Shown in pieces: positions 1 to 6,841 of a DNA stretch of 35,855 nucleotides (positions are counted from its first letter, which is position 1; every line of letters starts with the position of its first letter). Below the pieces are notes generated by a model. The model saw only the letters and a program-made list of their open reading frames with translations. It did no database searches and was not told the origin of the DNA. The DNA comes from Acidimicrobiales bacterium (GTDB lineage Bacteria; Actinomycetota; Acidimicrobiia; Acidimicrobiales; RAAP-2), in contig JASHUY010000183.1 of assembly GCA_030039755.1 (NCBI GenBank), positions 1 to 35,855 on the forward strand, written 5' to 3'. A program made the position numbers and the translations under genes.

Positions 1-1167
1 TGGCCCGTCGACACGACGAGGCTCGACCGAGTCCGGCGGCTGATGGCGGACGACGACCTCGACGCGCTGGTGGTCCGCTCCCCGGACAACCTCGTCTACC
101 TCACGAATTACTGGTGCATGAAGGGGTACGACCTCGCGATCTTCCCGCGGGTGGGCGACCCGACGCTCGTCGTGGTCGCGCCCCAGCGAGAAGATGCCGA
201 ACGCACCGGTTGGATTGGCGACATCCGCACCTTCCGTCACTACGATCCTGACGACCCCCGACCGCCGGCGGACCGGGCTCTCGCCCTCGCCCTCGCCGTC
301 ATCGCCGAGCGCGACCTCGGGCGGCGCGTCGGCATCGAGATGAACCAGAACGCGCAGTCGGCCGACCGGATGGCGGGCGAACCCACCGTCTACACCCTCG
401 GCTACTTCGACGCCTTCCGCGGCGCTCTCCGTGAGGTGGTCGACGCGACCGGGCTCCTCGTCCGTGCGCGGTCGCTGAAGACCGCCCAGGAGATCGAACG
501 GATGAAGCTCGCGCAGGAGCTCGCCACGCTCGGTCTCGAGCACATCGGGTCGCGCATCCGGCCGGGCATGCGCGAGAGCGAAGTGGGTGCGATGTTCGAG
601 GGGTTCGTGCACCAGACGGGAATCGGCTACAAGGGCAAGGTCGAGATGGCGCGCGCCTTCACGCTGGTGTGGTCGGGTCCCGGGATCAAGACCTTCACCG
701 CGACCGGGCACCGCCCGGTGGTCGAGAACGAGCCCACGCTGCTCGAGATCTGGGTGTGCGCGGACGGTTACTGGACCGATCTGACGAAGAATTTCTGCCC
801 CGGGGTCCTGCGCCCGCGCTATGTGGAGCTTCTCGACGTGCTCCTCCACGCCCGTGACCGCGCGCTCGAGGTCTTCCGCCCCGGGCGGGAGATCGCGGAG
901 GTCGATCGGGTCATCCGCGCGTCCCTGGCGGAAGCCGGCTACGACGGTCAGCCCGATCACGCGGTCGCTCACGGAGTAGGAGCACGGGCGCACGAGCCGC
1001 CGTGGGCGCACCTGGCGACCCCGGGCAGGCTCGAAGAAGGCATGGTGCTCGCCGTCGAGCCGGGCGCCTACTGGCCGGGTGGCGGCGGCCTTCGCGTCGA
1101 AGACGACTACCTCGTGACGGCGACGGGACCCGAGCGGCTCGGCACCTTCCGCGACGACTTCCGATGA
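1..1167 (+). CDS. M24-family (Xaa-Pro peptidase-like) hydrolase, 5' end outside window
   Basis: The reading frame is already open at base 1 and reads a typical M24 N-terminal phrase (RLDRVRRLM) before the first ATG at 43, so the true start lies upstream. The N-terminal creatinase-like domain is followed by the C-terminal pita-bread catalytic domain. Expected metal ligands are mostly visible: the second Asp in YWTDLTKNF (nt 778), the His in AVAHGVGARAHEPP, the Glu in AVEPGAYW and the Glu in LRVEDDY. The first ligand, normally Asp, is Glu (nt 745-747, in LLEIW). The family cleaves Xaa-Pro or other C-N bonds in the cytoplasm. The stop overlaps the next ATG by four bases (ATGA), indicating translational coupling. 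Substrate is not predictable; a role in C-N bond cleavage of an imported compound is inferred from context. Confidence 0.88.
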   Translation, partial: WPVDTTRLDRVRRLMADDDLDALVVRSPDNLVYLTNYWCMKGYDLAIFPRVGDPTLVVVAPQREDAERTGWIGDIRTFRHYDPDDPRPPADRALALALAVIAERDLGRRVGIEMNQNAQSADRMAGEPTVYTLGYFDAFRGALREVVDATGLLVRARSLKTAQEIERMKLAQELATLGLEHIGSRIRPGMRESEVGAMFEGFVHQTGIGYKGKVEMARAFTLVWSGPGIKTFTATGHRPVVENEPTLLEIWVCADGYWTDLTKNFCPGVLRPRYVELLDVLLHARDRALEVFRPGREIAEVDRVIRASLAEAGYDGQPDHAVAHGVGARAHEPPWAHLATPGRLEEGMVLAVEPGAYWPGGGGLRVEDDYLVTATGPERLGTFRDDFR

Positions 1168-2138
1168 GCACCCGCATCTGCGTCGTGGGCTGCGGAGCCG
1201 TCGGCAGCCTGTTCGCCGCCCACCTCGCCCAGCTCGAGGAGACCGAGGTCGTGGCGTACGACCTGTCACGACCGCATGTCGAGGCCATCAACCGGGATGG
1301 CCTCCGCATTGTCGGGCAGGTGCACCTCGTCGCACGTCTACGCGCCACGGACGATCCGACGGAGTTGCCTCCGTGCGACTTCGGGGTCGTGGCCACCAAA
1401 GGCTACGCGACGGCCACCGCCATCGCGGCGACCGCGCATTGCTTCGCCAACGGCTATGTCGCGAGCGTGCAGAACGGCGTCGGCAACGAGGACGTGATCG
1501 CCGCGCACGTCGGCCCCGCGCGGGTCATCCTCGGGACCACCTTTCCGGCCGGGCACCTCCTCGAGCCCGGAGTGGTCGCCATGGACACGGGCGGAGACAC
1601 GTGGCTCGGTCCATTCGGTCAGGACCTCTCGATGATGGACGCGGTAGTTCGGCTCGCGGATCTCATGACCCGGTCGGGGATGCCCACCAAGGCACTCCCC
1701 GATGCCCGTGGCGCGCAATGGACCAAGCTGGTCTTCAACGCTGCGACCAACCCGCTCGGCGCGCTCACCGGGCTCACGCACGGCGAGGTGTGCGACCAAC
1801 CGGGGCTCCGTCACCTCGTGAGCGCGCTGATCACCGAGGCCCGAGCTGTCGCCGGTGCACTCGGGATCGTGCTCGACGGCGACCCCGAGGCGCTCGTCGA
1901 CCATGCGGCCGTCGTGGCCCATGGACACCGGGCGAGCATGCTGCAGGACGTCGACGCGCGGCGGCGAACCGAGATCGAATCCCTGAACGGGGGGATCTCG
2001 GCGCTCGGAAGGTACTGTGGCGTCGCTACCCCGCTCAACGACACGATCGTCGCGCTGGTGGAGGGTCTCGAGGTCTCCTTCGGGATCGACGAAGGTACCG
2101 GCCTCCGGGATGCGTCGAAAGAGAAGGGAGAGCGATGA
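1164..2138 (+). CDS. Ketopantoate reductase-like (ApbA/PanE family) oxidoreductase
   Basis: About 324 residues, the usual length for the family. The start is the ATG overlapping the previous stop. The N-terminus has a Rossmann dinucleotide motif (VVGCGAVGSLFAAHL), and the C-terminal helical domain carries the conserved Lys/Asn signature (WTKLVFNAATNPLGALTG) that in PanE holds the catalytic lysine. The family reduces a 2-keto acid (2-dehydropantoate in PanE) with NADPH in the cytosol. Its position between two M24 genes, plus a second paralogue at 4284, argues that it serves this catabolic cluster rather than pantothenate synthesis (inference). The stop overlaps the next ATG by four bases. Family assignment is firm; substrate unknown. 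Confidence 0.88.
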   Translation: MSTRICVVGCGAVGSLFAAHLAQLEETEVVAYDLSRPHVEAINRDGLRIVGQVHLVARLRATDDPTELPPCDFGVVATKGYATATAIAATAHCFANGYVASVQNGVGNEDVIAAHVGPARVILGTTFPAGHLLEPGVVAMDTGGDTWLGPFGQDLSMMDAVVRLADLMTRSGMPTKALPDARGAQWTKLVFNAATNPLGALTGLTHGEVCDQPGLRHLVSALITEARAVAGALGIVLDGDPEALVDHAAVVAHGHRASMLQDVDARRRTEIESLNGGISALGRYCGVATPLNDTIVALVEGLEVSFGIDEGTGLRDASKEKGER

Positions 2139-3277
2139 GCAGGCAGCCGACCGCAGCGGAAGTCGACCGACGCCATCGAGCCGTGCGTGCAGCGCTTGCG
2201 GCGTCGCAGCTCGACGCGCTGGTCGTCTGCGGCAGCGAGTACACGGGCTTCGAGGGAGCGGTTCGCTACGCGTCGGGGTTCCGGATCGTGCACCGGTACG
2301 CCTATGTGCTCGTCCCGATCGAGGGGCCGCCGATCAGCGTCTTTCCGGCTGAGGCCCGCTACGTCGGCGAGCACGACGACGGGTTCGTCGAGGATCACGT
2401 CTTTGCTGAGCTGCCGGGCGAGTGGATGGCGGGGCATCTGCGGGCGAGTGGCTGCCGCCGGATCGGCGTGTACGGGCTCGACTATGTGATGTGCGTCCGC
2501 GACTACCGTGCGCTGGCCGATTCCGGGCTCGAGCTCGTGGGTTTCGACGACGAGTTCGATCTCGCGCGCGCGGTCAAAAGCCCCGAAGAGCTCGAGATGG
2601 TCCGTGCGACGATCGCGATCAATGAGGCAGGGTTCTGGGCGGTCCACGGCGCGTACCGACCCGGATGTACGCAAGCGCAGCTCATGGCCGAGGCGGAGGC
2701 GATCTTCACCCGGGCCGGGTGCGGAAGGCTGACCATGGACATGACCTTGTGGGGGGCGCACGGAGCCGCCACGCCTGAGTTCCGTATCCCCGAGGCCGTC
2801 GAGCCGATCGCTCCCGACGACCTGCTCCTGTACTCGCTCGAGGTCGCCGGGCCGTCCGGCTACTGGGTGGAGTTCACGAGAGCCCTCAGCAAGGGCCCGC
2901 TCGCGAAGGACACCGAGCTGCTCCTCGAGGCGTACGCCGAGTCCTTCGAGGTCACGCCGAAGGCGCTCCGCGCGGGGACGACGGCGCACGACGCGCATCG
3001 CCTCGTCTCGGAGCCGTTTCGCCGGCGGGGGCTCCGTCTGGGACACGTCACGGGACACTCGATCGGCATGACGATGATCGAGCATCCGCGCATCGGTGAG
3101 GGTGTCGACGTGGAGCTGCTCGAGAACATGGTGATCTCCATGCACCCGCACGCCATCAGCGCAGACGGGCGGTCGTGCATGTACATGCAGGACACCTGGA
3201 GGGTCGCGGCCGGGACCGCCGAGGTGCTCACCCTCGTGCCGCTCCAAGTGTTCGACGGCACCGAAGGCTCGGCGTAG
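2135..3277 (+). CDS. M24-family creatinase-like protein lacking the usual metal ligands
   Basis: About 380 residues, with the two-domain creatinase/aminopeptidase-P layout. The ATG at 2135 overlaps the upstream stop. Where M24 metallopeptidases have Asp/Asp, His, Glu and Glu ligands, this protein reads SLEVAGPSGYWVEFTR (Glu in place of the second Asp, no Asp at the first position), GHSIGM (His kept), SMHPHA (His instead of Glu) and YMQDTW (Gln instead of Glu). Creatinase, a metal-free member of the fold, hydrolyses a C-N bond without metals, so a metal-independent hydrolase is a reasonable reading, as is a degenerate partner of the upstream M24 protein. It is last in a three-gene coupled set, and 227 bases without a convincing gene follow. 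Confidence 0.82.
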   Translation: MSRQPTAAEVDRRHRAVRAALAASQLDALVVCGSEYTGFEGAVRYASGFRIVHRYAYVLVPIEGPPISVFPAEARYVGEHDDGFVEDHVFAELPGEWMAGHLRASGCRRIGVYGLDYVMCVRDYRALADSGLELVGFDDEFDLARAVKSPEELEMVRATIAINEAGFWAVHGAYRPGCTQAQLMAEAEAIFTRAGCGRLTMDMTLWGAHGAATPEFRIPEAVEPIAPDDLLLYSLEVAGPSGYWVEFTRALSKGPLAKDTELLLEAYAESFEVTPKALRAGTTAHDAHRLVSEPFRRRGLRLGHVTGHSIGMTMIEHPRIGEGVDVELLENMVISMHPHAISADGRSCMYMQDTWRVAAGTAEVLTLVPLQVFDGTEGSA

Positions 3278-3464
3278 AGGCGCAGGTGGGAGAGCGCTTG
3301 CGCGACGAGGTCGTGATCGGGCCGGCCACGACGGTCTCGTCGCGGCGATCACGTTCGCGGTGTCCGGCCACCGGGGGGCGCCGGCGGTCCCGGCGGATCT
3401 CCGCAGCTGGGGGCGGTGACGGGTCTGCGAGGTGGTGAAGCGCGTGGCCGCGTTCAGGACGTGG

Positions 3465-3478
3465 GATCATTGATCAAG
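3465..3478. promoter_or_regulatory. Operator-like element GATCATTGATCAAG before the GntR gene
   Basis: Contains the perfect 8-base palindrome TTGATCAA (3470-3477) preceded by GATCA. It matches the elements at 15096 and 20156 (reverse) with one or no changes in 12 bases. It lies 27 bases upstream of the GTG start of the adjacent GntR/FCD regulator, so autoregulation is likely (inference). The GAGGAGG ribosome-binding site at 3491-3497 lies between it and the start. Confidence 0.6.
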
Positions 3479-3504
3479 GATTACGAAACCGAGGAGGTGG
3501 TCAC

Positions 3505-4287
3505 GTGAGCGCGCGAGAAGACGGGACCGCGTCGATCAAGCGGAGGCTGTCCAGCGACTGGACCGCTCCCGAGGTCGTCGGCGCCGTTCCGGCCCACCGC
3601 ACGCTCGCGGAGAAGGCGTTCATTTCGTTGCACGAGGCGATCCTGACCGGCACGCTGCAGCCTGGGGAGCGCATCCCGATCGAGGACCTGGCGAGCGCGC
3701 TCGGGTTGAGCCCGATGCCGGTGAGGGAGGCGATCCGGCGGCTCGACGCCCTCGGACTCGTGGAGAACATCCCGCACAAGGGCGCGCGGGTCACCGAGCT
3801 CTCGATCGAGGACCTCCGGGAGATCTACGAAGCTCGGCTCTCGCTCGAGCCGCTCGCCATCGCGATGGCCGCGCAGCGGTTCACGCCGGAGGACGGAGCC
3901 CGGGCGAAGGAGCTGCTCGCCGTGCTGCGCACCAAGGAGCCGGCGTCGGCGGCCACGTGGCGGGCACACAGCCAGCTGCACATGTCGATCTACCGGGCGT
4001 CGAGGTCGTCGTGGTTGGTCCGGCTGATCCAACCTCTGTGGGAATCGAGTGAGCGATACCGTCACGCGATGGACAGCGCGGAGAGCGCGTCCCGTCACCT
4101 CCGGAACCACGAGGTACTGGTTCAGTGCTGCACCCGCCACGAGCCCGAGCGCGCAGCCTTCGAGCTCACCAACCACCTCGTGTCGACGGCGAACGCGCTC
4201 TCGAAGCAGCTCGGCAGCGCCCCACTCTTCTCCTTGGCGGAAGAAGGCCGGTTCACTCCCCACGCGATGCGCCTCACGCTTCAGTGA
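3505..4287 (+). CDS. GntR-family transcriptional regulator, FCD subfamily
   Basis: 260 residues. The GTG start is supported by the GAGGAGG ribosome-binding site eight bases upstream. The N-terminal winged helix-turn-helix spans roughly residues 30-95, with the classic GERIPIEDLASALGLSPMPVREAI recognition region split around LGLSPMPVREAIRRLDALGL. The C-terminal helical FCD ligand-binding domain follows, with the ARLSLEPLAIAMAA helix and later His residues (HSQLHMSIYR, NHEVLVQC) expected to line a metal/ligand site. FCD regulators usually repress catabolic genes and release DNA on binding an acid-type effector. A palindromic element lies just upstream, and the same element recurs before other operons here, making this the best candidate for the regulon's controller. 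Coupled by GTGA overlap to the next gene. Confidence 0.93.
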   Translation: MSAREDGTASIKRRLSSDWTAPEVVGAVPAHRTLAEKAFISLHEAILTGTLQPGERIPIEDLASALGLSPMPVREAIRRLDALGLVENIPHKGARVTELSIEDLREIYEARLSLEPLAIAMAAQRFTPEDGARAKELLAVLRTKEPASAATWRAHSQLHMSIYRASRSSWLVRLIQPLWESSERYRHAMDSAESASRHLRNHEVLVQCCTRHEPERAAFELTNHLVSTANALSKQLGSAPLFSLAEEGRFTPHAMRLTLQ

Positions 4288-5258
4288 CACGGATCGGCGA
4301 CCGTCACCGATGGCGCATCGTGGTCGCGGGCGTCGGCACGATCGGGAGCCTGTTCGCCGCCCATCTCGCGACGGTGGCAGAGGTCTGGGTCCTGACCCGG
4401 CGCGCCGAGCACGCTGCGCACGTCCGCGACCGGGGCATCGACGTGAGCGGAAAGTCCATGCTCCACTCGACGCTGCACGCGACGAACGATGCCCGCGAGC
4501 TGCCCTCATTCCATCTCGCCATCGTGGCCACCAAGGCGAACGACGTCGAGGCGGTCGCCGGGGCGCTGAAAGGCCGTTCTGACGACGCCGTGGTGATGAC
4601 GTGCCAGAACGGGCTCGGTGCCGACGAGATCATGGCCGAGGCGGGGCCCTGGTCCGTGTTGTCGGCGGTGACGTTCATGAGCGGCACCAAGCACGACGAC
4701 GGCCACGTCGAGTACGAGCTCGACGCGCCGACGTGGCTCGGGCCGTCGCCGGTCCGGCCGCCGTCGACGACGACGGCAGAAGAGGTCGCGGCGCTCCTCC
4801 GGGAGTCGGGCCTCCGCGCCGAGGCGTTCGAGGACGTCCGCCCTGCGCTGTGGTCCAAGCTGATCTTCAATGCGACCGTGAACGCGCTGAGCGCGCTGAC
4901 CGGTCTGCCGCACGACTCCCACTTCCGCGCGGAAGCGCAGCTGACCGATCTCGGTCATCTCGCGCATCAGCTCGTCGAAGAGGGCTGCGGGGTGGCGCGC
5001 GCCGCCGAGGTGGACCTGTACGAGGACCCGTGGGAGATGAACCTGGAGGCCGTCCGACGCGGGGAGACCGGGCGAAGCAGCTACCGCCACCTGCCTTCCA
5101 TGCTCGCCGACGTTCGTGCTCGGCGGCCCACCGAGGTCGACTTCATCACCGGCGCGCTCGTCCGCGAGGGGCTGAAGCGTGCGGTCCCAGTCCCACTGCA
5201 CCTCACCATGTGGCGACTGGTCCGGGCGCTGGAGACCTCCTACACGCCCGAGCGGTGA
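4284..5258 (+). CDS. Second ketopantoate reductase-like (ApbA/PanE family) oxidoreductase
   Basis: About 324 residues, starting at the GTG that overlaps the regulator's TGA (GTGA). The Rossmann motif is VAGVGTIGSLFAAHL and the C-terminal catalytic signature is WSKLIFNATVNALSALTG, both intact. It is a paralogue of the product at 1164, with clear similarity across the whole length. The family reduces 2-keto acids using NADPH. Co-translation with a GntR regulator and the presence of a twin nearby suggest both act on keto or hydroxy acids generated by this pathway (inference). The stop is followed by a 155-base intergenic region holding the Mo-hydroxylase operon promoter. Confidence 0.88.
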   Translation: MTRIGDRHRWRIVVAGVGTIGSLFAAHLATVAEVWVLTRRAEHAAHVRDRGIDVSGKSMLHSTLHATNDARELPSFHLAIVATKANDVEAVAGALKGRSDDAVVMTCQNGLGADEIMAEAGPWSVLSAVTFMSGTKHDDGHVEYELDAPTWLGPSPVRPPSTTTAEEVAALLRESGLRAEAFEDVRPALWSKLIFNATVNALSALTGLPHDSHFRAEAQLTDLGHLAHQLVEEGCGVARAAEVDLYEDPWEMNLEAVRRGETGRSSYRHLPSMLADVRARRPTEVDFITGALVREGLKRAVPVPLHLTMWRLVRALETSYTPER

Positions 5259-5282
5259 TGCCGGGTCGAGAGTCCTGCAATG

Positions 5283-5311
5283 TTGACAATTGATCAAACC
5301 GGGTCTAGCTT
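5283..5311 (+). promoter_or_regulatory. Promoter with embedded TTGATCAA palindrome, Mo-hydroxylase operon
   Basis: TTGACA (5283-5288) is a consensus -35 hexamer. Seventeen bases downstream is TAGCTT (5306-5311), a plausible actinobacterial -10. The palindrome TTGATCAA (5290-5297) lies between the two boxes, where a bound repressor would block RNA polymerase. The extended match to the shared operator (GACAATTGATCA) differs at two of twelve positions. Confidence 0.55.
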
Positions 5312-5413
5312 CGCCGGCGCATTGCCCCAGCACGTCGTGCTCGCCGCAGCGCGTCGGCGCAGGCGGGGAATGGCGGGTGACAGCGACGAGGGTCCTTCGG
5401 AGGTGGGCTGACC

Positions 5414-6328
5414 ATGCTGCTCGAACAGGTCGAGTACGTGCGGCCCACCAGTCTCGAGGAGGCCCTTGCCGTCCTCACCGAGGTCGACGGAGCCGCGCCG
5501 CTCGCCGGTGGCCAGAGCCTCGTGAACGTGCTGAAGAACCGAGTGGCGTCGGTCGACCTGCTGGTCGACATCTCACGCCTCTCCGAGCTCCGTTCGATCA
5601 CGAGGAGCCCCGACGGAGGGCTCGACGTGGGTGCGTGCGTCACCTATGACGAGCTCGACCGGTCGCCGGAGGTGCGCGAAGTCCATTTCACCCTGGGCGA
5701 CGTCGCCGCGCACATCGAGGACCAGCAGATCAGGAACAAGGGCACGATCGGGGGCAACTGCTGCCTGAGCGACCCGACGAACAACCTTCCACCGATCCTG
5801 GCCGCGCTCGACGCCGTCATGAGCCTGCGGTCCGCGAGCGCGAGCCGAAGAGTGCCGGCGGCCGAGTTCTTCAAGGGGTACTTCGCGACCGCGCTCGAGC
5901 CGGGGGAGCTGCTGGTCTCGGTGACCGTCCCTCCCATGCCCGCGCGTTCGGGTGCCGGGTACGCGTCCCTCCACGTCGCCGCTGACGCCAAGGCGATGGC
6001 TCGGGCGGCTGCGTGGGTCCAGCTCGACGCCGGGGAGCAGACGATCGCCGCGACCCGGGTGGTGCTCGCGCGCATGGCGAGTGTCCCGGTCCGCGACGCC
6101 GGCGTGGAGGCGCGGCTCGCCGGGGCCGAAGCCGGGGAGGCTGCGGTGCGCGACGCCTGCGCCGTGGCCGCCGAAGGCCTCCGGCCGATCGACGACGTCC
6201 ACGGGAGCAGCGACTATCGCCGCGAGATGGCGAAGGTGATGGCGCGGCGAGCCGTCATGCAGGCGATCGACCAAGCCCGGGGTGGGGGCGACGGCGCGGA
6301 GAGGACGCGACGAGGAGGCCGGGGATGA
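5414..6328 (+). CDS. Molybdenum hydroxylase FAD-binding subunit (CoxM/XdhB-like)
   Basis: 304 residues, typical for the medium subunit. The start is set by GGAGGT at 5399-5404. FAD-binding (VAO/PCMH-type) motifs are visible: APLAGGQSLVNVLKN near residues 30-45 for the pyrophosphate, and NKGTIGGNCC near 110 with the downstream PTNNLPPIL segment. A C-terminal CO_deh_flav_C-type domain follows. In the heterotrimer this subunit carries electrons from the 2Fe-2S centres to an external acceptor. The stop overlaps the start of the small subunit (ATGA). It belongs to an operon with the 2Fe-2S and Mo subunits, CoxG-like, PLP and cupin genes. Family assignment is firm; the substrate is set by the large subunit. 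Confidence 0.92.
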   Translation: MLLEQVEYVRPTSLEEALAVLTEVDGAAPLAGGQSLVNVLKNRVASVDLLVDISRLSELRSITRSPDGGLDVGACVTYDELDRSPEVREVHFTLGDVAAHIEDQQIRNKGTIGGNCCLSDPTNNLPPILAALDAVMSLRSASASRRVPAAEFFKGYFATALEPGELLVSVTVPPMPARSGAGYASLHVAADAKAMARAAAWVQLDAGEQTIAATRVVLARMASVPVRDAGVEARLAGAEAGEAAVRDACAVAAEGLRPIDDVHGSSDYRREMAKVMARRAVMQAIDQARGGGDGAERTRRGGRG

Positions 6329-6840
6329 CCGAGCGAGGGACGAGCCACGCCATCAGCGTCACCGTGAACGGGGAGCGGGTGAGCAGGGTCGTCTCCGCCC
6401 GTCAACTCCTCGTCCACTTCCTGCGGGACACCCTCGGACTCACCGGGACTCACATCGGCTGCGACACCGGCAATTGCGGCGCGTGCACCGTGGTCGTCGA
6501 CGGCAAGCTCGTGAAGAGCTGCATGCTGCTCGCGCCGCAGGCGGACGGAGGCACGGTCGAGACGGTCGAGAGCCTCGCTGCCGACGGCCAGCTGAGCGAC
6601 TTGCAGCGCGCGTTCAACGAGCACCACGCACTCCAGTGCGGCTACTGCACCCCTGGGATGCTCATGAGCGCGACCTACCTCCTCCGGCAGAACCCGGACC
6701 CGAGCGCAGACGACGTGCGGCGGGCGATCCGAGGCAACGTGTGCCGTTGCACGGGCTACGTGAACATCGTGGAGGCGATCAGATCAGCCGGGTCGGCGGG
6801 CAAGGCCACGCTCGCGACCGGATCTGCGGAGGAGGTGTGA
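6325..6840 (+). CDS. Molybdenum hydroxylase 2Fe-2S subunit (CoxS-like)
   Basis: 171 residues, ATG overlapping the upstream stop. All eight cluster cysteines are present: Cys46, Cys51, Cys54 and Cys66 in the plant-ferredoxin-type N-terminal domain (GCDTGNCGACTVVVDGK) and Cys105, Cys108, Cys140 and Cys142 in the helical C-terminal domain (QCGYCTPG, NVCRCTGY). It passes electrons from the molybdenum site to FAD. The C-terminal tail after IVEAIRSA is a short low-complexity extension. The large-subunit gene begins two bases after the stop, with GGAGGAGGTG serving as its ribosome-binding site inside this gene's 3' end. Confidence 0.95.
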   Translation: MTERGTSHAISVTVNGERVSRVVSARQLLVHFLRDTLGLTGTHIGCDTGNCGACTVVVDGKLVKSCMLLAPQADGGTVETVESLAADGQLSDLQRAFNEHHALQCGYCTPGMLMSATYLLRQNPDPSADDVRRAIRGNVCRCTGYVNIVEAIRSAGSAGKATLATGSAEEV

Positions 6841-6841
6841 C

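Noticed and set aside
3278-3504. Small gene between the creatinase-like and GntR genes
   Set aside because: Short Arg-rich frames on both strands without a ribosome-binding site or recognisable motif; only the operator is supported.
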